Part shown: in pieces, positions 10,879 through 25,800 of the stretch
How positions within the stretch are numbered: the first letter of the stretch is position 1
Layout of the letters: every line of letters starts with the position of its first letter
Source of the DNA: Agarilytica sp033852165
Lineage (GTDB): Bacteria; Pseudomonadota; Gammaproteobacteria; Pseudomonadales; Cellvibrionaceae
Length of the DNA stretch: 64,000 nucleotides
Assembly: GCA_033852165.1 (NCBI GenBank)
Contig: JAWSUZ010000079.1
Location: 6,932 to 70,931, forward strand
Reading direction: 5' to 3'
The notes under the pieces: model-generated
Told to the model about the DNA's origin: nothing
What the model saw: only the letters and a program-made list of their open reading frames with translations
The model's database searches: none
Made by a program: the position numbers and the translations under genes

Positions 10879-13800
10879 CAGCTTAACTCCGCCTCACCTT
10901 CCGTTTCTTTACTTAACAACTCTTTTTGCTTAAGCAAGAGATATCGATCAATTAATTCAGACATCATGCGAATATTTTCACACGAAAAAACCTCTCGGAT
11001 CGTTAATTTAATGCCCAGGACATCATTAACTTTCACCAACAGCTTGGTTGCCAACAAAGAGTTCCCCCCTAAATGGAAAAAGTTATCCGATAGCCCAATA
11101 CGTTCCACATCTAACATATCTCGATAGATGTCGCACAAAATACGCTGCGTTTCCGTTTCGGAAGCCTCGTATTCAGCTTGATCAATACGGTCTACCGTTG
11201 AAGCAGACAAAGCCAATCGATCCACTTTACGATTGGGCGTTAACGGCATTTCATCCAACGAGACAAATATAGCTGGAATCATATAGTTCGGAAGTCGGTC
11301 GGCCACTAATGTTCTTAGCGATTGAGCAGTAAGATCACCCCGGCTGGCAGAACAGTTTTTTATCACATAAAAACACACCAACTGATCAATACCCTGATGA
11401 TCTTTATTCGTCACAACAACGACCTCGTCAATAGCATCATGAGACCTTAATACACCTTCCACCTCGGCCAACTCAATTCGAAAGCCGCGTATATTGACCT
11501 GAAAGTCATCGCGGCCTATAAATTCGATTTCACCATTGGACAGATAGCGCCCCAAATCTCCAGTCTTATATAAACGTTCTTCAGCCGTATTTGAGAATGG
11601 ATTTTGAATGAATTTTTCACGTGTTTCTTCCGGCTGATTGACATAGCCTTTCGCCAATCCGATACCTCCCGTATAAATTTCCGCAACAACACCTACCGGA
11701 ACCGGTTGTAATTGTTTATCCAGTAAATACATTGTCGTATTGGGAAATGCTCTACCGATCGATAATCGCTGCCCTGACTGTTGATATTCATATAGCGTTG
11801 AACCAATTGACACTTCAGTATTACCATACATATTTAGAAAACGTCGACCGCCTTCAGCCCAGCGTAATACCACTTCATCATTACACGGCTCAGCAGACGA
11901 AATAATTATCTGTAAACTTTTGGCAATATGATCGATTGGTAAAGCGCATAATACCGATACAGGCCAGGTCGCCGTGGTAATCTGCTCACGCTCAATGAGT
12001 TGATACAAAGCGTCACCCGGTAATGATTCTTCCTCTGTTACCTGGTATAAAGTGGCCCCAGCAACCCAGGCCATAAAACTATTCCATATAGAGATCGAGA
12101 AGCTCAGCGACGCAAACTGTAAGATACGCGACTTTTCACTCAGTAAATTCCAGTGACTATGAGCAAGCGGCATGTTTCGCAAACTTTTATGAGCAACCAA
12201 AATTCCCTTTGGTTTTCCGGTCGAACCCGAAGTAAATAATATATATGCAGAATGTTCTGCCCCCGTTAAATGCGTTGGGTTGTCAGTAGAAGCCTCGGCC
12301 CATCGTTCATCACCCTGATCCACGCATACAAACTGTGCGGATGATTCGGGCAATCTCTCTACCAGTAATTGCTCGGTCAATATCACCGTAGGTTTCGCCA
12401 CCGCTAACATATGCCCCAAATGTTCCTTTGGGTAGGCAGGGTCCAACGGTACATAGGTTCCGCCAGATTTTAAAACCGCGAGTAGACTCAGTCCCATCCA
12501 TGCTGAACGCCCTACGCAAACACCCACCCTAACTTCAGGGCCAACACCTTGATCGCGTAACCAATGTGCCATTTGATTCGCTTTCGCATTTAATGACGCA
12601 TAGCTATACCGTTCTTCACCGCAAATATAGGCCGATTTTTCAGGTAATCTCGCAGCTGATGCTTCAAAGAGTGTATGAATACATTCATCTTCTGGATACG
12701 CCATTGTTGTATCGTTCCAACACGACAACTGTCGCTGCTCATGCTCAGACAAAAACCCCAACAACCCAACAGCTTGCGTGGGAGTTTTCATGGCCTCGGT
12801 TAACAGCTGAACATAATGCCGAATAAAGCGTTGAATCGTTTCTTTACAAAATAGATCCGTCGCATAAGCAAACTCACCACGAATACCTTCCGCCGTTTCC
12901 ATTAACGAAACATTGAGGTCCAGCTCTACCGTTGATTGCGATGAAAAAGGGAAAGGCTCTATCTCAAGCCCCGTTAGCTCAACCCCCTCTCCTCTGGCTT
13001 GATTGTGCAGGCGGAACATCACTTGAAAGATTGGCGGGACACCCAAACTTCGTTCAGGATTAACGGCATCAACTACGCTATCAAACGGTACATCCGCATG
13101 AGAAAACGCATCTAAGGCTGTGTCTTTCACCTGTTGCACAATCGTATTAAAGTCTTCATCTCTCGATACCTCACAACGCAGCACTACGGTATTTACAAAA
13201 CATCCCACCAACTCTTCCAAAACGGGTTGTGGCCGATTAGCAATTGCGGTGCCTAGCGGAATATCGGTAGTGCGTGTATAGCGTGATAATAAAATTGCCA
13301 TACCGCTTAATACAACATGGAAAAGCGTAACCCCTTGAGATGATGCGTATGACGATAAGGCTTTACTGAGTAAAGCCGGTATAACAATTTCACAGCTATC
13401 ACCGCAATAGCTCTGCATTGGCGGTCGCGTATAATCCGTCGGCAAATCTATCAATGGCGCCAATCCATTTAACTTTTCTTTCCAATACGCACACTGAGTC
13501 TGGTAAATTTCGCCCATGAAGGTTTGCTGCTGCCAAACAGCATAATCACCATATTGAATCGGTAACGGCGGCAATTCACTGTCAACACCGAAACAAAAAG
13601 TATCGTAAAGTTGCGCTAACTCTCGCAACAATATATCCATCGACCAACCATCCATAACGGTATGGTGAGACACAATACTCAACACATTTTCATTATTCCC
13701 GAGGCAAAATAACTTAACACGAAATGCCGGCTCTTGATCCAGAATAAACACTCTTGTCGCTTCCTGACGTACCAGATCCGTCACATCCCTTGCATGAGTA

Positions 13801-16800
13801 TTGACGAGGGGTAATACCCAGGGACTGATCGCATCGACCACTTGGTAAGGATCCGATTCAATCAAGACCAAACGCGTTCTTAAATTTTCATGACGGGAAA
13901 TGAGTGTTTGAAAACTTTTTTCAAGGGCATCGATATTCACGACACCCTTTAATCGAAGCGTTAAAGCCGAGTTATAAGTAGCGCTTCCGTCCTCTAACTG
14001 ATATAGAAACCAGTAAGATTTTTGAACAAAAGACAGGGGGATTAGCTGATCTTTCTTTCTCGGGAATATAGTAGAAGCCATATTGCCTTGAAGGTTCAGA
14101 TCAATAAATAGAGCCAGTTTTTCTACCGTAGTATGTTCAAACACCTCTCTTACAGGAACTCGGACCTCGAGTTCAAATTCTACCTTCGCTATCATGCGTA
14201 CGGCCGACAATGAATGACCCCCTAAGCGGAAGAAATTATCGTTGATGCTAACCCGCTCGACACCCAACACATATTGCCAGATCTCACACAAGGATTTTTC
14301 TGTGTCCGTAATCGGCGCAGAATAATCCAATTGCCCCTGGCACATATCCGGTGCGGGCAAGACCTTCCGATCCACTTTGCCATTAGGGCTTAGCGGTAAG
14401 TCATCGAGAAAAACAAATGCAGACGGCAGCATATATTCCGGCAGTGTTTGACCCAGGTGCTGACAGTAACGATCGATGAGCCATTTGACCGATTTATCAG
14501 CCTCAGAACATTGCTCCTCCGCCACAACGTAAGCGACCAAACGTTTATCACCGACATTATCTTCACGGGCCACCACCACGGTTTCGCTCACCGAAGGGTG
14601 GGTTAGTAGTGTATTTTCTATTTCCCCTAATTCAATTCTAAAACCACGAATTTTGACTTGATCGTCAATACGCCCCAGATATTCTAAATCACCATTAGGT
14701 AACCAACGTACCCTATCACCGGTTTTATAAAGACGGTTGCTGATGCCATCAAAGGGATTGGGAATAAACTTTTCAGCCGTCATTTCTGGGCGATTGAGAT
14801 AACCTTGAGCAAGGCCAACACCACCAAGGTGTAATTCACCCACTACGCCAATGGGTAGTGGCTCACCAAGATTATCCAGAACATAGGCGCGAGAATTTTG
14901 TACTATTCGGCCAATATTAACCGTTTCATTACATACAATATTTTTAACACTGGAACATATTGTATTTTCTGTTGGACCATAAGCATTAAAAAACGAAAAT
15001 TTTTCGTTCCATTTGTTGGACAGGCTTTGTGGGCACTTGTCACCACCAACAATGACACACTGAAGATTCGGAACATGATCAGGTTCAAGAAAACTTAAAC
15101 TGGAGGGTACCATCATTACGTGGCTTATTTTTTTCTGATTAATCAGTGCTTCCAAGTAATGTCTATCGGCCATGATTTCTTTTTCAACAACCACACTTGC
15201 TCCGTGAGATAGGCTCATCCAAAACACCCAGCTCGCCGCATCAAAACTTATAGAGGTGTTTTGTAAAAATCGTGTTTTTTGACCAATGGAAAATCTTTCC
15301 GCATTATCACCCATCAAATTTACCAATCCTTGATGTGAAATCATAACGCCCTTAGGCTGGCCAGAAGAACCTGATGTGTAAATCACATACGCAAGCTTCT
15401 TAGCCGTTAGCGTTAATGTGCTCGGAAGCAAGTTTTCAACTGTTTGATACGATAGCTGTTGCTTTACGATACCGTCATCCAAACACAAACTTTGCGCAAC
15501 AGTGACAGGTGTTTTCGATAAAACACCTAAAGTTGTGATAACCGTTTCAAGCCCAGCATCCTCTAACATGTAGGCTAAACGTTCCTCTGGGTAATCAGAA
15601 TCTAGCGGCACATACGCACCGCCGGCTTTGAGAATACCCAAGATTGCAATCACCATTTCCAATGAGCGCTCCATACATACGCCCACCAAGGTCTCCGGCT
15701 GAACACCTTTTTCGGTGATCAGGTAATGCGCTAATTGATTGGCTTGTCGATTCAACTCGCCATAGGTCAACTGCGTTTCTTCAAATATCAGTGCTATCGA
15801 TTCAGGATGTTCTTCCGCCTGCCTCTCAAATAATTCATGAATGCACAGGTGCTCAGGATATTCAGCCTGAGTCGCATTCCATGTCACTAATTGCTGGTAA
15901 CGTTCAGCATCACTTAACAAACCAATCCCATGAACATTGTCGTGCGGACGTGCTAATAAATTATGTAACAAAATAGCGAAGTTATCCGCCATTCGCTCAA
16001 TCGTACGGGCATTAAATAAATCCGTGTTGTACTCCCAGCTCACCGATAAACCATGGCCGCTCTCTTCTACATTTAACGTTAAGTCAAACTTCGCTTGAAC
16101 TCCCGTTTCTGCCAAAGGGCTCAGTGTTAGCCCCAATAGCCGCAACTCACTTTGTTGATTGTTTTGCAACACCAACATAATTTGACACAGCGGGCTGTGA
16201 CTTAAACTCCTTTCAGGCTGTAACACTTCAACCAATTGCTCAAACGGGACTTGTTGATGAGTATAGGCATCCAATGCGGTTTGCTTACTTTTCCCCAATA
16301 AATCAGTAAAGGACGGAGCGTCCGAGAGATCACTGCGCAGTACTAAAGTATTCACAAACAAGCCAATCAAACTTTCGACTTCGACTTGTTCGCGGTTAGC
16401 TATCGGACTGCCGATAACAATATCGTTCTCACCACTGTAGCGCGCTAACAATACTGAAAAGGCTGCATGTAAACCCATAAACAAAGTTGCACCTTGCGCA
16501 TCACACAAGGCATTCAAACCCTCAAGGTCCGTTTTTCTGATTTTCTGCGTAAGTCTTGCGCCAGAAAACGTCTGTTTTTTAGGACGGGGATAATCTAACG
16601 GTACATTGTGGACAACCGGTAACGCCGCTAACTGCTGTCGCCAATACGCCACTTTTTGATTGAGCGCATCGCCTTGCAACCATTGACGTTGCCAGTGAGC
16701 ATAGTCAGCATATTGAATCGAAAGCGGTGATAACGGGTTATCTTTTCCTTCTGAGTAGGCTTGGTATAAAGCACTCAATTCGGTCAATAAAATACCCACT

Positions 16801-19800
16801 GACCAACCATCCGAAGCAATATGGTGTATCGTCACCAATAAAATATGAGCATCTTCAGACAGTTTTAGCAGCTGCGCACGCAGCATTAAATCCTGACGTA
16901 AATCAAACGTCTTATTCGCTTCGGCAACGCTCGCACACTGAACGCTATCTTCTTGTCTGTCAGAGTCTAAATGGGATAAATCCGTCACCCTCAATTCAAA
17001 CTCGGGTGACACGTGAATACGTTGAAAAGGTCCCTTACCTTGATCGATAAACACCGTACGCAAACTTTCATGACGCCTAACCACGGTATTAAATGCTCGT
17101 TGTAACGCTGAAACATTTAAACTACCGGACAATCTTAACGATGCAGGCATGTTGTATTGCACACTGCTTTGTTCAAGCTGATCGATAAACCACAAGCGCT
17201 GCTGTGCATACGACAATAATAACGGGCCAGTATCCGACATACTTTCGATAGGCGGATAAGCCGCAACAGAATCCAAGCCGTCTATCGTTAACGCCAATGT
17301 CTGAACGCTGCTTGAATTAAATAAAGATTTAAGCGGCACATCCACACACAGCTGCCGATTTACCTTCGCGATTACGCGCGTCGCCAATAAGGAGTGCCCT
17401 CCTAGGCGAAAGAAGTTATCGGTAATACCAACCCGCTCGACACCCAGCACATCTTGCCAGATCTCACACAGGGATTTTTCGGTGTCCGTGATCGGCGCAA
17501 GATAATCCGCTTGCCCCAGACGGATATCCGGAGTGGGTAAGGCTTTCCGGTCCACTTTTCCGTTGGGGCTTAACGGCAGTTCATCGAGAAAAACAAATGC
17601 GGACGGCAGCATATATTCCGGCAGTGTTTGCCTCAGGTGCTGACGGTAACAATCGATGAGCTGTTTGACCGATTCATCAACCTCAGAATATTGTACATCC
17701 GCCACCACATAGGCGACCAAGCATTTATCACCGGCGCCATCTTCACGGGCTATCACCACGGTTTCGCTTACCGAAGGGTGAGTTAATATGGTATTTTCTA
17801 TTTCTCCTAATTCAATTCTAAAACCCCGAATTTTGACCTGATCGTCGATACGGCCCACGTATTCCAAATTACCATCGACTAACCAACGCACTAAGTCACC
17901 GGTTTTATACAGGCGATCATTCGGGTTATCGCTAAAGGGATTGGAGATAAATTTTTCTGCTGTTAAATCTTGGCGGTTTAAGTAGCCTCGTGCTAAACCG
18001 GATCCGCCAACATGTAATTCACCTTTTACGCCAACGGGCGCGAGTTGATTTTCTGGCGTCAGTACCCATGCCGACAGATCCTTTAATGGGCGACCAATAA
18101 CACTCTGCTCTTGATTTCCCATCAATTCATTCAGTAATATTCTGTGATATGTCACATGAACGGTTGTTTCCGTAATACCATACATATTAACGAGCTGAGG
18201 TGTTTTGTCCCCTCGTCGTAGCATCCAAGGACGAAGTGAAGCCGGTTTTAATTGTTCGCCACCGAAAATAACGTAGCGCAGCGCCAAGCTTTCTTGCCGG
18301 TCTTCATCAACAGCCATTAATAGATTAAATGCGCTGGGTGTTTGATTGAGAACCGTGACATTTTCTTTTACCAACAATTGATAAAAATCATCCGATGATC
18401 GCGTTATCCAATAGGGAATAACCAGTAAACGGCCACCATGTATTAATGCCCCCCATAACTCCCATACGGAAAAATCGAATGCATAGGAATGGAACAGCGT
18501 CCAGATATCCTTTTCATTAAAGTCAAAACAGGATTCAGAAGCCGTAAATAGGCGTGTGACATTTTGATGCGTCGTTAAGACTCCTTTCGGTTTTCCTGTC
18601 GAACCCGACGTAAAAATAACATACGCTAAACGGCTCGATCTCTCATCGGTAGAGGAACGATCTAAATCTTTCACCGATTGATGTTTCAATGCCACTTGCA
18701 CGTCGTCATCATCCAAGCACAATGCTTGATCAGATATAACAGACATATCGGTTAGTATTTCACGGCTTGTGATAACCGTCGCCAATTGCGTATCGTTTAA
18801 TATATGCCTTAAGCGGGCTTCAGGATAAGTCGGATCCAATGGCACATACGCACCACCGGATTTTAATACGCCAAGAATTGCAACAACCATTTCCCGCGAG
18901 CGATTTAAACAGATACCCACCAAGGTATCCGACTGGACGCCTTTTTCAGCGATAAGGTAGTGTGCCAACTGATTGGCTTGTTGATTCAGTTCCCTATAAG
19001 TAAGCTGTGTATTCTCAAACACCAATGCAACGGCATCGGGATTATTAATCACTTGCGCCTCAAATTGTTCATGAATACACATATCATGAGAATAATATTT
19101 TTCGCTATCCCCCCCCGCTGCTAGTAAATTCTTACGTTCAGATGACGGAAGAATCGATAGATCTAAAATATTTTTCACCGACGAGGCAGATAAAGCCTCA
19201 ATCAAACTTTCCATTGCTTTTTGTAGATAACCGACCACACGTACCGGATCAATACGTGCATTCACTTGCGCTGTTATTGCAAACCCCTCGCCAAAATCAT
19301 CAATAGAAACGGTAAAGGGGTAATTAGTGCGTTCATGAGCCCGTAAAACTTCAACGCCCATATCCTTCCCCCAGTCACTACTATTCCGTGCAGAGTGACG
19401 ATAATTTAGGATTGCTGTAAATAAAGGTATTCCGCTGGGAAATTCACTGCATTGTTGAGCCTTCGCTAAAGACACCTGCTCATACGGCAGTAACGACAAC
19501 AGCTCGGCCTGCGCCTGCTTCACTACCGATTCAACATTCATATCTTTAAGGTTTAAACGACATGGCAAGGTATTGATAAACATACCGAGCATACAATCGG
19601 CACCTGCCGTACCTTGTAAGCGACCCGATAATACCGTGCCAAACACAACATCATCTTGCCCACTACATACACCAACAACCCAGGCAAAAGCACTATGAAA
19701 TAGAGCTGCAGGGCTAATATTTAAGCGTTGAGATAGCTCCCGAGTCTGACGAGCCAATAAAAGTGGAAATTCTCGACTCGCTTCAATAATATCGCCTCCA

Positions 19801-22800
19801 CTTCCATGTACATTTAATAAATCAAATGGCGCAGTCGGTTCGCTAAACCCTTTAAGTTTTTCTTTAAAAAACACTTCATAATTTAGACGTTCAGCTTGAT
19901 GTAAGCTATGAGAAACAAATTCACGGTAACCTAATGGCGCATCCAAAGATGCTAGTTCATTCTGCAATATCGTATTAATTTCAGATTGAATAATCTCTAG
20001 AGCAACGTGATCCGCAATGATATGGTGTAATTTAAGCAGTATGAAATACTGTTCTGATTGCTGGTGTTCTGAAATTTGTATTCGTAATAAAGGCGCTTTC
20101 GTGATATTTAAATATTTTTGCGCCTCCTCCATTTGATTATCAAGTTGAGTCGCAAGATCCATATCAGGATTAATCGTAAAATGATCAATAGGAAGATTCA
20201 CGCGACGATGCACTACCTGCACAGCCTGAGGTAAATCTTTCCACATAATTGCCGTCCGCAGCGCATCGTGTCGATCCATAACGACCTGCAATGCACCCAG
20301 AAAGTCATCCCGTTGTTGACGAGTTTTGGCGACTAACAAAGCGGGTAGAACATACGGGTCTTCACCGATCTCGCTCATTTGATAATGGAACAAAATCCCT
20401 TCTTGCAGCGGAGCTAGGGGGTAAATATCTTGGATGTTTTCGACACCACCATCGACAGTAGCAATAATAGTGTCAAGATCCTCCTGCGTTAAATTTATTA
20501 ACGGCAACATATCCGGCGTTAGGTGATAACAGGGGTCCGGAATTAAATTTGGTGTAGCTCTAAATACAGAATAATTCGATTGGCTTTCCGCATCCAACTT
20601 TCCACACGACACTGCATCCAACTCTGAATCCAACATAGAGGCCTGCTCACGAAGCGTCGCAGCACCAAACAAACGACTAACCTCTGCATTCCGCCCTCTT
20701 TCTTGTAACTTCGACAAGACTCGCATAAGTAATAACGAATGTCCGCCTAAGCGGAAGAAATTATCAGCCACGCCGACCTGATCAACCTCTAAAACATCTT
20801 GCCAAATATCGCATAGGACTTTCTCCGTTTCAGTTTGCGGAGGAACATATTCGTTTTTCGACTGGTTCACCCTAGGAACAGGCAGAGCCTTTCGATCAAC
20901 CTTTCCGTTCGGCGTTAACGGCAAAATATCCAGAACAACAAAAACCGTCGGCCACATATATTCTGGTAGTTTTTGGCTTATATGGTGACGACATTTTTGA
21001 ATCAGGTCATCGGCAGTTGCACCAAGGTTCTTTGATAGTCGATTAGAAACCACGTACGCAACCAGGGTTTTACCAGACATACCTTCCTGAGCGACAACAA
21101 CAGCTTCACTCACTAGTTCAAGAATTAGCAAAGTATTTTCTATCTCACCCAATTCAATTCGAAACCCACGAATTTTTACTTGCCTATCTATACGACCAAT
21201 AAACTCCAAGTTCCCATCAGGCAACCAACGCACTAAATCTCCTGTTTTGTATAAGCGTTCTGACGCATCAGAGCTAAAAGGATTTTTAATGAATTTCGCT
21301 TTCGTCAAATCAGAACGATTAAGATATCCTCGAGAAACGCCTTCACCGCCCAACAACAGCTCACCGCCAACACCTATGGGCTGAAGAGTCATTGCGTCAT
21401 TAACGACATAAGCCGTCGTATTGTTCAGAGGCTCACCTATAGCCAATGACTCCTGATTATTAATAGTTTCAAGATCTAAATTTTTCCATGTACTAAATGT
21501 GGTGTTTTCGGTAGGACCATATACATGCACTAAACGAGAAGGTTTACCCGAATTAGCAATGGCCCTAACCGCACGAATGGAACATTCTTCTCCGCCAAAA
21601 AACACATTTTTTAGGCGCGCAAAACAGCTTGGATCCGATTCGGCAACGCTGTTAAATAGTGCTGTCGTCGTAAACAGGGTATCAATGTTACATTTTTCAA
21701 TTTTCTTATGAAGCTCTGACGTATTTAACAATTCAAATTTAGATACATAAACTAATTTAGCCCCATTCACCAGAGCCCCCCAAATCTCAAATGTTGCCGC
21801 ATCAAATGAAATATTAGATGCCTGTGCTATCGCACTAGTATTTTCATAATCGATAAAATTGGTATTTGTGACTAAACGTACAACTGCCGCATGCTCAATC
21901 ATCACACCCTTAGGATTTCCGGTGGAACCCGATGTATAAATCACATAGGCAAGATTTCGAGTGTTCAATCCAAGCTTTTTCGCATCCACATTATCAATAG
22001 ATTGCGACGACAAGCGCTGCTGTATTACAGGAATATCCACACACAGAGCACGACTGGCCGCTATCGGAGTCCGCTCCAATATGTCATGACGCGTAATTAC
22101 TGTTTCCAATCCAGCATCTTCCAACATATACGCCAAACGGGCTTCGGGGTAATCCGGATCCAATGGCACATACGCACCACCGGATTTTAAGACCCCGAGG
22201 ATCGCGATAACCATTTCCAGCGAGCGATTTAAACAAATGCCCACCAAGGTATCCGGCTGAAGGTTGTTCTCTTTAACAAGGTAATGCGCCAACTGATTGG
22301 CTTGTCGATTCAACTCGCCATAAGTCAACTGCGCTTCTTCAAATATCAGAGCAATCGCTTCGGGATGTTCTGCTGCCTGAATCTCAAATAATTCGTGTAT
22401 GCAACGGTCTTTGAGATAGTCAACCCGAGTATCATTCCATGTCACTAATTGCTGGTAACGTTCATCATCACTTAACAAGTCAATCCCATGAACATTGTCG
22501 TGAGGCCGCGCTAATAAATTATGTAATAAAATAACGAAGTGATCCGCCATTCGCTCAATCGTGCAAGCATCAAATAAATCCGTGTTGTACTCCCAACTCA
22601 CCGACAGACCGTGGCCGCCTTCTTGTACATTTAATGTTAAGTCAAACTTCGCTTGAACTCCGGTTTCAACCAAAGGGCTCTGCGATAGCCCCGTTAACAG
22701 CAGCTCACTCTGTTGATTGTTTTGCAACACCAACATAATTTGACAAAGCGGGCTGTGACTTAAGGTCCTTTCCGGCTGTAACACTTCAACCAGCTGCTCG

Positions 22801-25800
22801 AACGGGACTTGTTGATGGGCATAGGCATCCAATGCGGTTTGCTTACTTTGCGCCAATAAATCAACAAACGACGGAGCTTTCGAGAGATCACTGCGTAAGA
22901 CTAAAGTATTCACAAACAAGCCAATCAAGCTTTCGACTTCGACTTGTTCACGGTTAGCAATCGGACTCCCGATAACAATATCGTTCTCACCACTGTAGCG
23001 CGCTAACAACACTGAAAAGGCCGCATGTAAGCCCATAAACAAGGTTGCGCCCTGCGCGTCACACAGAGTCTTCAAACCGTCAACATTCGTTTTGCTGATT
23101 AGCTGCGTCACCCTTGCACCAGAAAACGTCTGTTTTTGAGGACGGGGATAATCTAACGGTACATTGTGGACAACCGGTAACGCCGCTAACTGCTGTCGCC
23201 AATACGCCACTTTTTGATTAAGAGTGTCGCCTTGCAACCATTGACGTTGCCAGTGTGCATAGTCGGCATATTGAATCGAGAGCGCTGATAAGGGGCTATC
23301 TTTTCCTTCTGAATAGGCTTGGTATAAAGTGCTCAATTCAGTCAGTAAAATACCCACCGACCAACCATCCGAAGCAATATGGTGCATCGACACCAGCAGA
23401 ACATGCGCTTCGTCAGTCAATTTCAGCAGCTGTGCTCGCAGCATTAAATCCCGGCGTAAATCAAATGCCTTATTCGCTTCGGCAACGCTCGCATGTTGAA
23501 CGCGATCGTCTTGCCTGTCAGAATCTAAATGGGATAAATCCGTCACCCTCAATTCAAACTCGGGTGCAACTTGAATACATTGCAAAGGCCCATTGCCTTG
23601 ATCGATAAACACCGTACGCAAACTTTCATGACGCTTGACAACGGTATTGAACGCACGCTGTAACGCTGAATCATCTAAACGACCGGACAGTCGCAACGAT
23701 GCCGACATATTGTATTGCACACTGCTTTGTTCGAGCTGATCGATAAACCATAAGCGCTGTTGTGCATACGATAATAATAACGGGCCAGTACGCGACACAC
23801 GCTCGATAGGAGGATAAGCCGCAACAGAATCCAACCCACCTATCGTTAACGCCAATGCTTGAACGCTGCTTGAATTAAATAAGGCTCTCAGGGGCACATC
23901 TACGCACATTCGATGATTCACTTTCGCGATCACGCGCGTTGCCAATAAAGAGTGTCCCCCTAGGTGAAAAAAGTTGTCGGTGATACCAACCCGCTCGACA
24001 CCCAGCACATCTTGCCAGATCTCACACAAGAATTTTTCGGTGTCCGTGATCGGCGCAAGATAATCCGCTTGCCCCTGACGGATATCCGGAGTGGGTAAGA
24101 CTTTCCTGTCCACTTTTCCGTTGGGGCTTAACGGCAGTTCATCGAGAAAAACAAATGCGGACGGCAGCATATATTCCGGCAATGTTTGACTCAGGTGCTG
24201 ACGGTAACGATCGATGATCTGTTTGACCGATTCATCCACCTCAGAATAATTCACATCCGCCACCACATAAGCGACCAAACGTTTGTCACCAATACTATCT
24301 TCACGTGCCACCACCACGGCTTCGCTCACCGAAGGGTGGGTTAACAGCGTATTTTCTATTTCCCCTAATTCAATTCTAAAGCCTCGGATTTTGACTTGGT
24401 CGTCAATGCGGCCCACGTATTCCAAATTACCATCGGCTAGCCAACGCACTAAATCGCCGGTTTTATACAAGCGATCATTCGGGTTGTCGCTAAAAGGGTT
24501 GCGGATAAATTTTTCTTTTGTTAAATCCGGGCGGTTTAAGTAGCCTCGCGCTAAACCAATGCCACCGACATACAGTTCTGCCACAACGCCGACAGGCATT
24601 AAATTCAGCCGCTCATCCAGAACATAGACACAAAGGTTATTGATCGGTGTTCCAATATGTAGAACTGGCTGCGACGGGTCATACAATCCAATACTCGTGC
24701 ACACGGTTGATTCAGAGGGGCCGTAAGCATTATAAAAACAGCGATTGGTCGACCAATTATCCGCTAGCTCTTGAGGACAACGCTCACCGGCGACAACAAT
24801 ACAAGCAACGTTGCGCCATGCTTCATGATCCAAAAAAGGTAGCAGTGCGGGCGGTAAAGTCGCGTGCGAAACAGAATGTCGCATCACCGTATTATTTAAT
24901 GCTTCGGGCTCTTGCGAGGGAAGTAATACCAGCTTAGATCCCGAACATAGGGCCATCGCCCATTCAGAAACAGCGGCATCAAAAGTCATCGAAGCAAATT
25001 GCAACACGCAACTATCAGGCCTAACATCAAACCGATCGATTTGGGCAGAAACCAAATTACATATGCCTGCATGTTCAAGCATGACTCCTTTCGGATTTCC
25101 CGTGGAACCAGAGGTATAAATCACATAGGCAAGATGCTGAGAGCTTAGACCCAACTCACGAGGTGTAATATTGACACTCGATTGTCGTGATATATTTTCC
25201 TGAATGAAGGTATCATCCAAGCATAAAGCCTGGAGTTCCGTAATAGGGTTCTGCACTAATAACCGTCGATGAGTAATGACCGTTTCTAACGCCGCGTCCT
25301 CCAACATATAGCTTAAACGTGCGGCAGGATAAGTCGGGTCTAGCGGCACATAAGCGCCACCAGCTTTCAAAACCCCCAAAATAGATATCATCACCTCGAA
25401 AGAACGTTCCAGACAGATACCCACCAAGGCATCCGGCTGAAGTTGCTTTTCAGTGACAAGGTAATGCGCCAACTGATTGGATTGATTATTCAGTTGTTTA
25501 TACGTCAGTTGCTTCTCTCCATATACTAACGCAACTACATCTGGGCTTAACCTTACCTGTTTTTCAAATAACTCATGGATGCATTTTTCTTGAGGATAAT
25601 CCGCAGTGGTATCGTTCCATTTCATTAAACATTCAATATCAGGCATCGAAACCAAAGGGATATCAACAATGGGCCTATCGATATCCCCTAAACTATTTTC
25701 AAGAATAGCAATAAAACGTTCTGATAGTTTTTGAACATCATCATGATCGAAGTACGCTAAATTATAAGAGAAATCAAATTGTACGTCTTCGTCTTCGTTA

